A stretch of 35,253 nt of DNA from contig JAILLA010000124.1 in assembly GCA_024693325.1 (NCBI GenBank), forward strand, positions 1 to 35,253, in the 5' to 3' direction. Below are positions 15,347 through 23,040 of this stretch, piece by piece; the first letter of the stretch is position 1, and each line of letters starts with the position of its first letter. The DNA is from Solobacterium sp. (GTDB taxonomy: Bacteria; Bacillota_I; Bacilli_A; Erysipelotrichales; Erysipelotrichaceae). The translations under genes were made by a program, and so were the position numbers. Below the pieces are notes generated by a model. That model saw only the letters and a list, made by a program, of their open reading frames with translations, ran no database searches and was not told the DNA's origin.

Positions 15347-16465
15347 TTATCGGCGTGTATAGAAGAACTTGATCTCGGAATACGGTGCGTTTGCACTTTC
15401 ATCCTTGTATACGCGTACCAGTCTGTCTGTTGCCGCGTCATATACGACCGACAGATCTGCATCACCGTCACGGGTGAATGTATATACGCCTGCGTCTACT
15501 GTCCATGTGCCCTTGAGTTCTTCAGTGCTGCTTCCTTCAATGACATTGAGCGTTCCTGTACCATCTTCATTGAATACATAGTATGCAGGATCACCATACA
15601 GGGAAGCATTTTCTTCAGGCTTCATGAATTCTGCTTCTTTACCGGGTACAGCTGCCTCTACTCTGGTCAGTTCCCACTCACCAACGATCGGTTCGCCTTC
15701 AATGCCCGGTGTTGTATAGTACTCAAGATCAAACAGTTCGTTTGATGTGATCTCAGATGTACCGTCGACACTGCTGAACCATTTTGTAACATACAGCGTG
15801 TAGTCATCTTCTCCGTCACGTCTTCCGCGGCAGAGTGCAGCATAGTTGGTGCCTGCAGCGACCTGTGTTCCAAGCAGAACAACAGGATTCAGCATCAGAC
15901 CGTCTTCCAGAGATTCACATGCTTTGTCAAAAGATTCCTGAGCCTCCTGACCCGGCAGCATTCCCGGCTTTCCTGTGCCTGTAGCCTGCCAGCCGCCCAG
16001 CAGAGTTTCATTGCTGTCCTTTGTCCTGATATCCGCAAGATCGATCTTTTTGATGTTGATCAGTGAGACTTCTTTGGACGGTGTCTCATTGACAACAAGA
16101 ACGTAATAGCTGCTGACAGGATCAGCGGTTACTGTCTCACCCAATGCAAGGTATGCGTAATTCGTTCCATTGACGACCTGTGTGGCAATGACCTGTGCAG
16201 GCGTGAAACCGGTACCGACAAATTCTGCCAGCACTGTTTCTATGCGGGTCAGATCATCGTCTGTCATCAGTGTATTGAAGTCTGTATTGACTGTCCATCC
16301 GCCGGGGATCTCAGCAAGTGCAGTTTCCTCAGTCTTTGCTGTTTCTTCAGGTACAGCTGTAGCTGTTGCTTCAGGAACAGCAGTTTCAGCAGGTTCAGCA
16401 GGTTTCTGTTGTGCGCAGCCTGCCATCAACATAGCAGCAATCATTGCTGTAAACAGTTTTTTCAT
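15347..16465 (-). CDS. Lipoprotein with two cystatin-like repeats
   Basis: This 372-residue surface lipoprotein has a signal peptide with lipobox MAGC (Cys17), then a Pro/Ala/Glu/Thr-rich tether (about 20-52). Two related domains follow, each beginning with GGW and each containing a Q-V-x-x-G-T-N-Y segment: QVVNGTNYAYLALG at 96-109 and QVAAGTNYAALCRG at 201-214. That segment is the inhibitory hairpin signature of cystatins (Q-x-V-x-G, here exact in repeat 1 and altered in repeat 2). The C-terminal domain (about 258-372, from VGEWELTRVEA) looks like a small lipocalin-type beta barrel. It may bind a protease or another ligand at the cell surface. The gene is alone, with its own terminator. Confidence 0.8.
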   Translation of the reverse strand: MKKLFTAMIAAMLMAGCAQQKPAEPAETAVPEATATAVPEETAKTEETALAEIPGGWTVNTDFNTLMTDDDLTRIETVLAEFVGTGFTPAQVIATQVVNGTNYAYLALGETVTADPVSSYYVLVVNETPSKEVSLINIKKIDLADIRTKDSNETLLGGWQATGTGKPGMLPGQEAQESFDKACESLEDGLMLNPVVLLGTQVAAGTNYAALCRGRRDGEDDYTLYVTKWFSSVDGTSEITSNELFDLEYYTTPGIEGEPIVGEWELTRVEAAVPGKEAEFMKPEENASLYGDPAYYVFNEDGTGTLNVIEGSSTEELKGTWTVDAGVYTFTRDGDADLSVVYDAATDRLVRVYKDESANAPYSEIKFFYTRR

Positions 16466-16481
16466 TTGATTCTTTCCTCCC

Positions 16482-16500
16482 GGAACGGTTCATCCGTTCC
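16482..16500 (-). promoter_or_regulatory. 5' UTR hairpin upstream of the lipoprotein gene
   Basis: A perfect 7-bp stem, GGAACGG with CCGTTCC around a five-base loop, sits just upstream of the GGAGGAAAG ribosome binding site in the leftward transcript. It could shield or stabilise the leader. Its right arm shares the nonamer CCGTTCCGG with the gene's own terminator. Confidence 0.5.
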
Positions 16501-16514
16501 CGTAATGAATATAC

Positions 16515-16542
16515 GTTATCATCGTCGAAAAATCCATATCAA
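16515..16542 (-). promoter_or_regulatory. Candidate promoter of the lipoprotein gene
   Basis: TTGATA (16542-16537), a 16-bp spacer and GATAAC (16520-16515), read leftward. An alternative -10, TATATT at 16513-16508, has no -35 at a good distance. Confidence 0.4.
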
Positions 16543-16701
16543 TCTGCTATTTTGCATGTTCATAATGATTCGTTAGAAATTGACCCTTGGTCTTTATAGT
16601 TCTGTACGCAAACTGTACACAAAATGTCGGGAATTTCCCAATAATCGATCCGCAGTAATATTGATATTCTGCGGTTGCATCACCGTAAACAGCACAAAAA
16701 T

Positions 16702-16725
16702 AATAAAAACCGCATCTCTGCGGTT
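16702..16725 (-). terminator. Intrinsic terminator after tRNA-Glu
   Basis: Leftward, AACCGCA and TGCGGTT form a 7-bp stem with a four-base loop, followed by a T-rich run. Confidence 0.85.
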
Positions 16726-16732
16726 CACTTCG

Positions 16733-16806
16733 TGACGCGTACGGGATTCGAACCCGTGAATGTCGCCTTGAGAGGGCGATGTGTTAAGCCGCTTCACCAA
16801 CGCGCC
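16733..16806 (-). tRNA. tRNA-Glu, anticodon CUC
   Basis: The leftward sequence folds as a cloverleaf. The acceptor arm is GGCGCGT with ACGCGTC (one G-U pair). The D arm is present. The anticodon stem TCGCC/GGCGA has loop CTCTCAA, giving anticodon CTC at positions 34-36. The T arm is ACGGG-TTCGAAT-CCCGT and the discriminator base is A. The layout closely follows bacterial tRNA-Glu. The terminal CCA is not encoded; the gene is followed by CGAAG, so a nucleotidyltransferase must add it. It lies between the rplT operon and its own terminator. Confidence 0.93.
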
Positions 16807-16844
16807 AGGTTAAGGGAACTGATGTTCCCTTGATCTGTCTACTA

Positions 16845-17198
16845 CTATGCTAACGCTTTTTTTGCAGTTTCGCAAATCTCTGTGAATGCTTTTTCATCAT
16901 GAATTGCGATTTCGCTCAGCATCTTGCGGTTCATGTTGACACCTGCAAGCTTGAGACCGTGCATCAGCTGGGAATAGCTGATGTCATTCATTCTTGCTGC
17001 AGCATTGATACGAGCGATCCAGAGCTTGCGCATTTCACGCTTGAGCTTTTTGCGGTCGATGTAAGAATACTTCAGGGAATGCATTACCTGCTCGTGAGCT
17101 GTTCTGTACAGAAGATGTTTGCTTCCGAAGTAGCCCTTTGCAAGCTTTAAAACCTTCTTACGACGGTTTCTCGTCGGTGTTGATCCTTTAACTCTCAT
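16845..17198 (-). CDS. rplT: Ribosomal protein L20
   Basis: This 117-residue protein binds 23S rRNA early in 50S assembly. It has the Arg/Lys-rich N-terminus ([19 protein letters not shown]) and the family blocks [26 protein letters not shown] and [17 protein letters not shown]. Length is normal. It is the last gene of infC-rpmI-rplT. In Bacillus, L20 represses this operon by binding the infC leader; the leader seen upstream of infC here fits that model. Confidence 0.97.
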   Translation of the reverse strand: MRVKGSTPTRNRRKKVLKLAKGYFGSKHLLYRTAHEQVMHSLKYSYIDRKKLKREMRKLWIARINAAARMNDISYSQLMHGLKLAGVNMNRKMLSEIAIHDEKAFTEICETAKKALA

Positions 17199-17214
17199 CT
17201 CTCATTACCTCCGA

Positions 17215-17436
17215 TTATCCCTGCAGCAGCTGTCTGTCGCGCTTAACATCACTTTCGTTCATCAGTGTGCCTTTGGACAGATGTTTCTTCTGTTTGTGAG
17301 TTTTGTTTGCTGCGAAGTGTGATACGTAATTGTGCTGAATTGCGATCGCACCTGTTCCGGTAATCTTTGATCTCTTGGCGAAAGTCTTCTTCGTCTTCAT
17401 CTTGATCTTCTTAGGTTTCTTAGCCTTAGCTTTCAT
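17215..17436 (-). CDS. rpmI: Ribosomal protein L35
   Basis: This 73-residue protein has the L35 core KTKKTFAKRSKITGTG and the HLSKGTLMN region. The core usually begins within a few residues of the start; here a Lys/Pro-rich extension of about twelve residues (MKAKAKKPKKIK) precedes it. I keep the upstream ATG at 17436 because it has AGGAGG eight bases before it, while the internal ATG at 17400 has no site. It lies between infC and rplT and is cotranscribed with them. Confidence 0.94.
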   Translation of the reverse strand: MKAKAKKPKKIKMKTKKTFAKRSKITGTGAIAIQHNYVSHFAANKTHKQKKHLSKGTLMNESDVKRDRQLLQG

Positions 17437-17457
17437 GACTTGTTCCTCCTGTTCTGC

Positions 17458-17994
17458 TTATTTCTTTCTGGGAGACAGTACGACTGACATCGTATTGCCT
17501 TCCATGCTGGGCTGTTTGTCAACCACAGCAATATCGGAGATCTGCTCTATAAACCGTTTCATGACAGTTTCACCAACTTCTTTTCTGGTGATCATACGGC
17601 CACGGAATCTCATGTCGACCTTGACTTTCTGTCCGTCTTCGATCCATGAACGTGCATGTTTCAATTTCGTATCGAAGTCGTGATCGTCAATGACGGGAGA
17701 CAGACGAAGCGGCTTGATTTCTGTTACATGCTGCTTTTTCTTGGACTCACGTGCTTTCTTCTGCTCGTTAAAGCGGTGTTTGCCGTAGTCAAGAATCTTG
17801 CAGACAGGCGGCTTGGCATTCGGAGCGACGCAGTAAAGGTCAAGTCCAAGGTCATACGCCTTCTCAATAGCTTCTCTTCTCATCATTGTTCCGAGCTGCT
17901 GTCCATCGGGTCCGATGACAAGCACTTCACGGAAGTGAATGTTTTCATTTACCAGTTCTTCCGGTACATTCCGTTTCGGTTTAACGTATTGCAA
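17458..17994 (-). CDS. infC: Translation initiation factor IF-3
   Basis: This 178-residue protein keeps both IF-3 domains: the N-terminal domain with VLVIGPDGQQLG and YCVAPNAKPPVCKILDYGK, the linker, and the C-terminal domain with GQKVKVDMRFRGR. It prevents premature subunit joining and checks initiator tRNA. The only start that fits the AGGAGGG site, about five bases away, is a TTG at 17994. An unusual start codon is common for infC because IF-3 discriminates against such codons, giving autoregulation. It heads infC-rpmI-rplT and is preceded by an attenuator-like leader. Confidence 0.96.
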   Translation of the reverse strand: MQYVKPKRNVPEELVNENIHFREVLVIGPDGQQLGTMMRREAIEKAYDLGLDLYCVAPNAKPPVCKILDYGKHRFNEQKKARESKKKQHVTEIKPLRLSPVIDDHDFDTKLKHARSWIEDGQKVKVDMRFRGRMITRKEVGETVMKRFIEQISDIAVVDKQPSMEGNTMSVVLSPRKK

Positions 17995-17999
17995 GTATC

Positions 18000-18130
18000 C
18001 CTCCTGTAAAAGAAAGCAGGCACAGAAGCCGCACCTGCCAATGAATACAATATACTCATTTTCGGCATCGACCCAGATCCTCAGGACCTCGGGTGAGAAG
18101 CGGCGCTTCTGCTTTCCGTTTTCTGATTAC
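18000..18130 (-). ncRNA. infC leader with attenuator (probable L20 leader)
   Basis: Between the infC promoter and TTG start lies a structured leader of about 130 nt. It has a GAAGCG-CC-GCTTCT type hairpin near 18100-18115, followed by CACCCGAG, and then an intrinsic terminator. In that terminator GCAGG and CCTGC (18038-18034 and 18020-18016) close a hairpin followed by TTTCTTTT, immediately before the ribosome binding site. The position and the CUUCUCACC-type sequence match the L20-responsive infC leaders of Bacillota. Termination when L20 is in excess is the expected mechanism; it is inferred from the family. Confidence 0.75.
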
Positions 18131-18136
18131 TCGAAA

Positions 18137-18165
18137 ATATTACCAAGTATGCAAATAGATGTCAA
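18137..18165 (-). promoter_or_regulatory. infC operon promoter
   Basis: Leftward TTGACA (18165-18160), 17-bp spacer, TAATAT (18142-18137). It lies directly after the stop of the Asp23 gene. Confidence 0.85.
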
Positions 18166-18173
18166 CAGATTTT

Positions 18174-18503
18174 TTACATTTCAAAGCCTGTCACATTGAC
18201 AGATACTTCGCTTGTCTTGAATCCGGTCATGAACAGTATATTTTCATAGATCTTATTCTGTACCTGTTCACATGTCGCGTTGATATTAGCGCCGTATTTT
18301 ACATGGATGTCTGTTTCGATCATCAGGCGGTTGTCAGTGATTCTGACGATAACAGCCTTGGAAAAAGAAGACTTTTCCGCACGTTCCGCATGATCCAGAT
18401 CGTCGATCGTGATCTCAGCGATCGATTTGAATACGGATTTGTTGATAGCAATAATTCCGTTTTCGGAATTTTCTTTATTCAGGATTACATAATCTACAGC
18501 CAT
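18174..18503 (-). CDS. Asp23/Gls24 family protein
   Basis: This 109-residue protein matches the Asp23/Gls24 family of Bacillota envelope-stress or membrane-associated proteins: an N-terminal GIIAINKSVFKSIAE helix, VRITDNRLMIETDIHVKYGANI strands, and the C-terminal CEQVQNKIYENILFMTG helix followed by VSVNVTGF. It lacks a membrane anchor of its own. An extended -10 promoter (TGCTATAAT, 18532-18524) and an AAGGAG site are just upstream, so it can be made apart from the RelA/SpoT-like gene before it. The function of the family is incompletely known. Confidence 0.88.
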   Translation of the reverse strand: MAVDYVILNKENSENGIIAINKSVFKSIAEITIDDLDHAERAEKSSFSKAVIVRITDNRLMIETDIHVKYGANINATCEQVQNKIYENILFMTGFKTSEVSVNVTGFEM

Positions 18504-18523
18504 ATTTCTAATCTCCTTCCACG

Positions 18524-18532
18524 ATTATAGCA
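18524..18532 (-). promoter_or_regulatory. Extended -10 promoter of the Asp23 gene
   Basis: TGCTATAAT read leftward, a TGn-TATAAT extended -10, with no good -35. Transcription would start about 10-15 bases before the AAGGAG site. Confidence 0.6.
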
Positions 18533-18539
18533 GGTTTCT

Positions 18540-19916
18540 TCAATTTCTGCTGAAGATACGCAGAACTTCATGCACCAGCTGCACTTCCAGCGCCGGTTCA
18601 GCTTTGAACAGACTTTCATAGTCCGGATAAGCATGTTCGATACGTTCGATAAAGAATTTGAACGCATTCATGACATCCAGCATCTTTTCTTCATAGATGA
18701 TCTCAATGGTCCCTGCCCTGACGAGTGCTCCTGCAAGAACGCCAAGGAAGAAGTACCTTGCCTGGTCTGCCTGGTCTTCATCATAATGCATAAACCGCTC
18801 AAGATACCATCCGTTCCGTATGATCAGCTTCCTGATAACACTGACAAAGTCACTGAAATCTTCAATGTTGCTGCCGGTCTGAATCGCAAACAGCATAACA
18901 AAGAATACATGCCATTCAAAGTCCTGGTTCATCATCATCGTCATATGATCCCCAAGTACACGGCAGAACGGATCGTCGCTCGTATACGGATGCTCAAGTG
19001 TTAGTTCTGAGCTGAAGTCGATATCCGAATCAGAAAGATAATTCAGATGCTCCAGATAATCAAGCATTCTCTCCCTGCCCCGCTCGGTATTCAGGAAATC
19101 CTTGATATAGATATACTGCGAAAGGATCGATGAACACTTTTTGAAATCCGTACGGAATCCGACGGATTCCTTCATCTTCTTATTTACAAGTTCGTTGATG
19201 GAACTTGCCAGCATCATTTTGAAGCTCTCCTGGTTCATTCCGATCGCCGCATGCCGGCTTTCGTTGGAGATTTCGTTGTACATGATCTCAAGCTGGCGGT
19301 CGACTACATCAAGGTTGTCTCGTACGGCGCCGAGCATATTCTTCATGAACCGGTCATAGACGACAAAGTCAGGATTCTTATATACGACTTCATGTTCGAT
19401 CTCACTCCAGAAACGATGGACCAGTGATTTGATCTGCAGTTCAAAATTGATCCGCTCACTGTTGAACATGTAGTAGCCGTCGATCCTGTAGATCGTAAAT
19501 CCGTTTCTCTGTGTCTGAGGCTGAGGCATGTGCATATTCAGCAGGATATTCGGATCTTCCAGAGCTTTGCTGAAGCCGCTCCCGTCGATCTTGAAATGAT
19601 GAAAGAGACTGTTGTATATTTCTGCTTCATTCCTGATAAATTGACACTCGATCGTAACTCCGACAAGATCGGACAGATACATCAGTGCGTCACGGGGATG
19701 ATCAAAATGAAGGTAGAATTTATTCCGCAGCAGTTTTTCTCTGAGGCTTTCCCTCGTCTTGATCCTTGTATGAACGGAAACGACAGAAGACCCGGGCACA
19801 GCACAAATACTTTCAAAATAAGTACGGATCGCATTCTCCGCATAAGCATAGGTTGCCTGGTGCAGGTCATATTCCTCGACGACAGACTCAATAAATGAAA
19901 ACATTTCAAGTTCCAT
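18540..19916 (-). CDS. RelA/SpoT-fold protein, diverged active site
   Basis: This 458-residue protein has a RelA/SpoT-type synthetase fold in residues about 40-185. The basic block R51-x-K53-x3-S57-x3-K61 that binds ATP is intact, Asp83 (DLVGV) and Glu159 (ELQI) fit the metal and catalytic positions, and H-x-x-W-x3-EH closes the domain at 167-175. However, the Arg that normally follows the Asp (D-x-x-G/A-x-R) is Thr88, and the G-loop Tyr and His (NGYxSxH) are replaced by NGFTIYR at 138-144. The C-terminal 270 residues are helical and unfamiliar. It is neither a full Rel (no HD or TGS domain) nor a standard small alarmone synthetase. It sits four bases from rsmF. Activity on GTP or another nucleotide acceptor such as tRNA is open. 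Confidence 0.75.
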   Translation of the reverse strand: MELEMFSFIESVVEEYDLHQATYAYAENAIRTYFESICAVPGSSVVSVHTRIKTRESLREKLLRNKFYLHFDHPRDALMYLSDLVGVTIECQFIRNEAEIYNSLFHHFKIDGSGFSKALEDPNILLNMHMPQPQTQRNGFTIYRIDGYYMFNSERINFELQIKSLVHRFWSEIEHEVVYKNPDFVVYDRFMKNMLGAVRDNLDVVDRQLEIMYNEISNESRHAAIGMNQESFKMMLASSINELVNKKMKESVGFRTDFKKCSSILSQYIYIKDFLNTERGRERMLDYLEHLNYLSDSDIDFSSELTLEHPYTSDDPFCRVLGDHMTMMMNQDFEWHVFFVMLFAIQTGSNIEDFSDFVSVIRKLIIRNGWYLERFMHYDEDQADQARYFFLGVLAGALVRAGTIEIIYEEKMLDVMNAFKFFIERIEHAYPDYESLFKAEPALEVQLVHEVLRIFSRN

Positions 19917-19919
19917 AGT

Positions 19920-21233
19920 TCACCTTCTACGTAAACGTTTTGGATATTTATTCTTCAGCATGCGGCCATCAGATCTGCCTCCGGCAAATACATGGCCTTT
20001 ATATGCAACGCCATACCATCCTTTATCCAGAGGTATGGTCAGTGTATCTCCATGTATATATTGTACCAGTTGTTCATCATTGAGATCATATACTTTTCTG
20101 AAAGAATGCGCGGCAGAAGCATAGAATCCGTGATCAGGTTCGAATCTGCTCCCTTTGACTTCACCCAGAAGTACGCCGAAACGTACCAGACGGCATGTGC
20201 TTACGGAAACAAACGGCAGATCAGAACCGTAAATACGTCCGTTTCTGCTGTACAGGTATCTGTATGGTACGTCAAGCTGTTCCTTCAGGAACTGTGTGAC
20301 CGTACTATCGATCCTGTCTGGCTTCATCTGCTTCAGTTCCTGATTCCTGCCTTCCCCATCTTTACGCATGCGGCATACAAAATGCCCTTCCCCGTATTCA
20401 GACGGGAGGATACGAAGTACACCCTCAAGCTTACGGCTTCTGAATGTATGCGGATAAACATCGGGAATCGGATCGATCTTCATATCAGGATGTTCCTTCA
20501 GGAAATCAATAACAGTGTTTTCGTTCTCGATTTCATTCAATGTGCATGTTGAATACACCAGGATCCCTCCCGGTTTCAGTGTCTGATAGGCATTATTCAG
20601 GATCATCATCTGTCTTCTAGCGCATGCAAGGACATTTTCAGGAGACCATTCATCACATGCCTCGGGGTTTTTGCGGAACATTCCTTCCCCTGAACACGGC
20701 GCATCGCAGAGCACATAGTCAAAATACTCCGGAAAAGCAGCCGCTGTATCCCTGGTATCGCTGTTGATGATACATGTATTCGAAGCACCGTGTTTTTCCA
20801 GGTTCTCAGCAAGGATCATTGCCCTGGAAGACTCATACTCATTGCAGACAAGAAAGCCCTTCTGTCCCATCCGTTCAGCGATCTGTGTTGATTTGGAGCC
20901 CGGAGCTGCACAGAGATCAAGGACCCTGGAACCCGGTTTTGGATCCAGTATCTCAACAGCTGATGATGCGGACGTCTCCTGTACATAAAACAGTCCGGCA
21001 GTATATGCCAGTGATTCATACAGCTTTACTTCATCCGGAAGGATCCAGGAATTGGATGCATAAGGGTTTCTGACCCATTCAAAATCCAGTTCTTTCCTGA
21101 GAAACGCTTCATCGGTTTTCAGCGTATTCACCCGAAAACCCCTGACAGGCTTCATTTCCATTGCCTTCAGGTATTCGTCCATTCTGTCTCCAAGCAGATC
21201 TTTCATCTGCGCAAGAAATTCATTTTTCAGCAT
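19920..21233 (-). CDS. rsmF: 16S rRNA m5C methyltransferase, RsmF-like
   Basis: This 437-residue member of the Nol1/Nop2/Sun family methylates cytosine in rRNA. The SAM-binding motif is VLDLCAAPGSKSTQIA, and the two catalytic cysteine motifs are DAPCSGEGMFRKNP and YSTCTLNEIENE. The C-terminal 130 residues, ending KNKYPKRLRRR, form a PUA-like RNA-binding region typical of the RsmF/YebU type. The start overlaps ribF by 14 bp. The operon order truB-ribF-rsmF groups RNA-modification genes. Confidence 0.9.
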   Translation of the reverse strand: MLKNEFLAQMKDLLGDRMDEYLKAMEMKPVRGFRVNTLKTDEAFLRKELDFEWVRNPYASNSWILPDEVKLYESLAYTAGLFYVQETSASSAVEILDPKPGSRVLDLCAAPGSKSTQIAERMGQKGFLVCNEYESSRAMILAENLEKHGASNTCIINSDTRDTAAAFPEYFDYVLCDAPCSGEGMFRKNPEACDEWSPENVLACARRQMMILNNAYQTLKPGGILVYSTCTLNEIENENTVIDFLKEHPDMKIDPIPDVYPHTFRSRKLEGVLRILPSEYGEGHFVCRMRKDGEGRNQELKQMKPDRIDSTVTQFLKEQLDVPYRYLYSRNGRIYGSDLPFVSVSTCRLVRFGVLLGEVKGSRFEPDHGFYASAAHSFRKVYDLNDEQLVQYIHGDTLTIPLDKGWYGVAYKGHVFAGGRSDGRMLKNKYPKRLRRR

Positions 21234-22146
21234 TCAGTATCTTCCTGACAGTATTTCTGTCCAGTTCCAGCTGCATGATCAGGTTCGTCCTGTTTTTGAA
21301 GTTCTGTTCTTCCCTGATGAACTTCACAAATTCAACAGCGATCGTTTCCCCGTACAGGTCTCCCTCAAAATCAAGGATATGGACTTCCAGCGAAAGTGCC
21401 GAAGTATAGTTGACTGTCGGGTTATGTCCGAGATTTGCCATAGCGGAATGAGGGATCCCTTTGATATAGGCACGGCAGGCATAGACACCGTGCTTCGGTT
21501 CCAGATATTCCAGATCTACATCGATATTGGCTGTCGGGAATCCGAGTGAAGCACCGACATGACGTCCGTGGATCACCTTTCCTTCGATCACATACGGATG
21601 ACCCATCAGTCTGGCTGCTTCGTCCACTTCACCGGCTTCGATCAGTTTGCAGATACGCGTCGAGGAGATCTTCTCCCCGCCATCCATGACAGCATCCACG
21701 ACTGCGACATCAAATAGACCTTCTTCTTTCAGCGTATCGCAGCTGCCCTGCCCTTTGTATCCGTAATGAAAATCAAATCCGCATACCAGTGCTTTGATAT
21801 TGCACGGCAGGATCACGCGCTCCACAAAATCATGCGGGCTCAGCCTGGACATTTCTTCCGTGAATTTCAGGATATAGATATTCTTGATGCCGGACTGCAT
21901 TGCAAGGTTGATGCGCTGCTTCATCGTGGTGATATGCCTGACAGTCATGTCTTTACGGATCGTCACCCACGGGTCCGGATCAAACGTGATCAGCGCGCTC
22001 TCGCACTGATGTTCATGCGCCAGTTCAATGGTTTTATTGATGAGAGCCTGATGCCCGAGATGCAGACCGTCAAAATAACCGATGCATGCGGCAGCCGGTT
22101 TATAGCTTCTGCCTGTTTCATTTAGATCTATGTATTGTATCCGCAT
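21220..22146 (-). CDS. ribF: Bifunctional riboflavin kinase/FAD synthetase
   Basis: This 308-residue enzyme makes FMN from riboflavin and then FAD. The N-terminal adenylyltransferase half has GYFDGLHLGHQALI (about 23-36) and the STRICKLIEAG block; the C-terminal flavokinase half has VIHGRHVGASLGFPTANI and the MANLGHNPTV block. Length is normal for the bifunctional form. Start and truB stop share one base (TGATG), indicating coupling. Confidence 0.95.
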   Translation of the reverse strand: MRIQYIDLNETGRSYKPAAACIGYFDGLHLGHQALINKTIELAHEHQCESALITFDPDPWVTIRKDMTVRHITTMKQRINLAMQSGIKNIYILKFTEEMSRLSPHDFVERVILPCNIKALVCGFDFHYGYKGQGSCDTLKEEGLFDVAVVDAVMDGGEKISSTRICKLIEAGEVDEAARLMGHPYVIEGKVIHGRHVGASLGFPTANIDVDLEYLEPKHGVYACRAYIKGIPHSAMANLGHNPTVNYTSALSLEVHILDFEGDLYGETIAVEFVKFIREEQNFKNRTNLIMQLELDRNTVRKILNAEK

Positions 22147-22988
22147 CAGAATAATCCTCTCTCACAATGATAATATCCGTTTTCCCTCTTTCCGTATACA
22201 GCGATCAGCTGTCCCTCGGAAAGAATGCCGACATATTCGCTGTCTGCATCAAGTTTCAGGTCCCTGCCGTTTTTTACGTATTCAGGCATATCCGTTTCGA
22301 TCAGCCGGATATCCGGATTCAGAACATCTTCCGGGCGCAGGAATACAGGGTCTGTTTCAAGCTGTTCAAAGGTCATTGCCTGATCCAGGCTCAGATTATC
22401 GATACCGGTGCGCTGCAGCGCGCTCATACAGCCAAGTTCATTCAGGTTCCGGGCATAATCCGTGATCAGCGTCCGTATATATGTACCCGAGGACACGACA
22501 GCATCCATCGCGTACAGGTTTTCTTCGATCCGGTGTACTTCCAGGTGATCGACATAGATCTCCCTCGGTGTACGTTCAATGATCTTGCCCTCTCTGGCAT
22601 ATTCATAGAGTTTCTTTCCGTTGACTTTGATCGCCGAATACATCGGAGGTGTCTGCATGCTGAAGCCGGTCAGCGATCTGCTGACTTCATCCAGTTCTTC
22701 CTGTGTATGCTCAGAAGGAATATTCTCTTCGATCGTATTCCCCCAGATATCTTCCGTTTCCGTTGCTTTTCCAAGCAGGAACTGTGCCTGATAGTGTTTG
22801 TGGTTGCATACACAGTACGGCAGCAGTTTTGTATAACGTCCTGTCAGAATGATCAAAAGACCCGATGCATTCGGATCAAGTGTTCCTGTATGACCGATCT
22901 TGCGTTCATGCAGGATCCTGCGGCAGCGGGCAACCGCATCGAACGATGTGATCCCGGCCGGTTTATTCAAAAGTATGACAGCGTCCAT
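22146..22988 (-). CDS. truB: tRNA pseudouridine-55 synthase
   Basis: This 280-residue enzyme makes pseudouridine at position 55 in the T loop of tRNA. It has the family start LLNKPAGITSFDAV, the catalytic block GTLDPNASG with Asp38, and the later VDHLEVHRI and SSGTYIRTLITD motifs. The ATG at 22988 fits the family N-terminus exactly, yet it has no Shine-Dalgarno sequence. A consensus leftward promoter (TTGCCA-17-TATAAT) puts the transcription start within about three bases of it, so the mRNA seems to be leaderless. It begins the truB-ribF-rsmF-RelA/SpoT-like operon. Confidence 0.95.
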   Translation of the reverse strand: MDAVILLNKPAGITSFDAVARCRRILHERKIGHTGTLDPNASGLLIILTGRYTKLLPYCVCNHKHYQAQFLLGKATETEDIWGNTIEENIPSEHTQEELDEVSRSLTGFSMQTPPMYSAIKVNGKKLYEYAREGKIIERTPREIYVDHLEVHRIEENLYAMDAVVSSGTYIRTLITDYARNLNELGCMSALQRTGIDNLSLDQAMTFEQLETDPVFLRPEDVLNPDIRLIETDMPEYVKNGRDLKLDADSEYVGILSEGQLIAVYGKRENGYYHCERGLF

Positions 22989-22997
22989 CCGTGGGAA

Positions 22998-23026
22998 ATT
23001 ATAACAACTTAATGCTATAATGGCAA
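22998..23026 (-). promoter_or_regulatory. truB promoter
   Basis: Leftward TTGCCA (23026-23021), 17-bp spacer, TATAAT (23003-22998). The predicted start is about 22991, next to the truB ATG. Its -35 box overlaps the -10 box of the divergent TtcA-like gene. Confidence 0.85.
23014..23021 (+). promoter_or_regulatory. Promoter of the TtcA-like gene
   Basis: The extended -10 TGCTATAAT (ending 23021) lies 19 bases before the ATG at 23041, with AAGGAGG between; no good -35. The 5' leader would be only about 12 nt. Confidence 0.7.
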
Positions 23027-23040
23027 AACAAGGAGGCTCT

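Noticed and set aside
16594..16800. Leftward 68-codon frame
   Set aside because: It reads through the tRNA-Glu gene and its terminator.
22167..23012. Rightward open frame of 281 codons
   Set aside because: It is exactly antisense to truB, which is certain.
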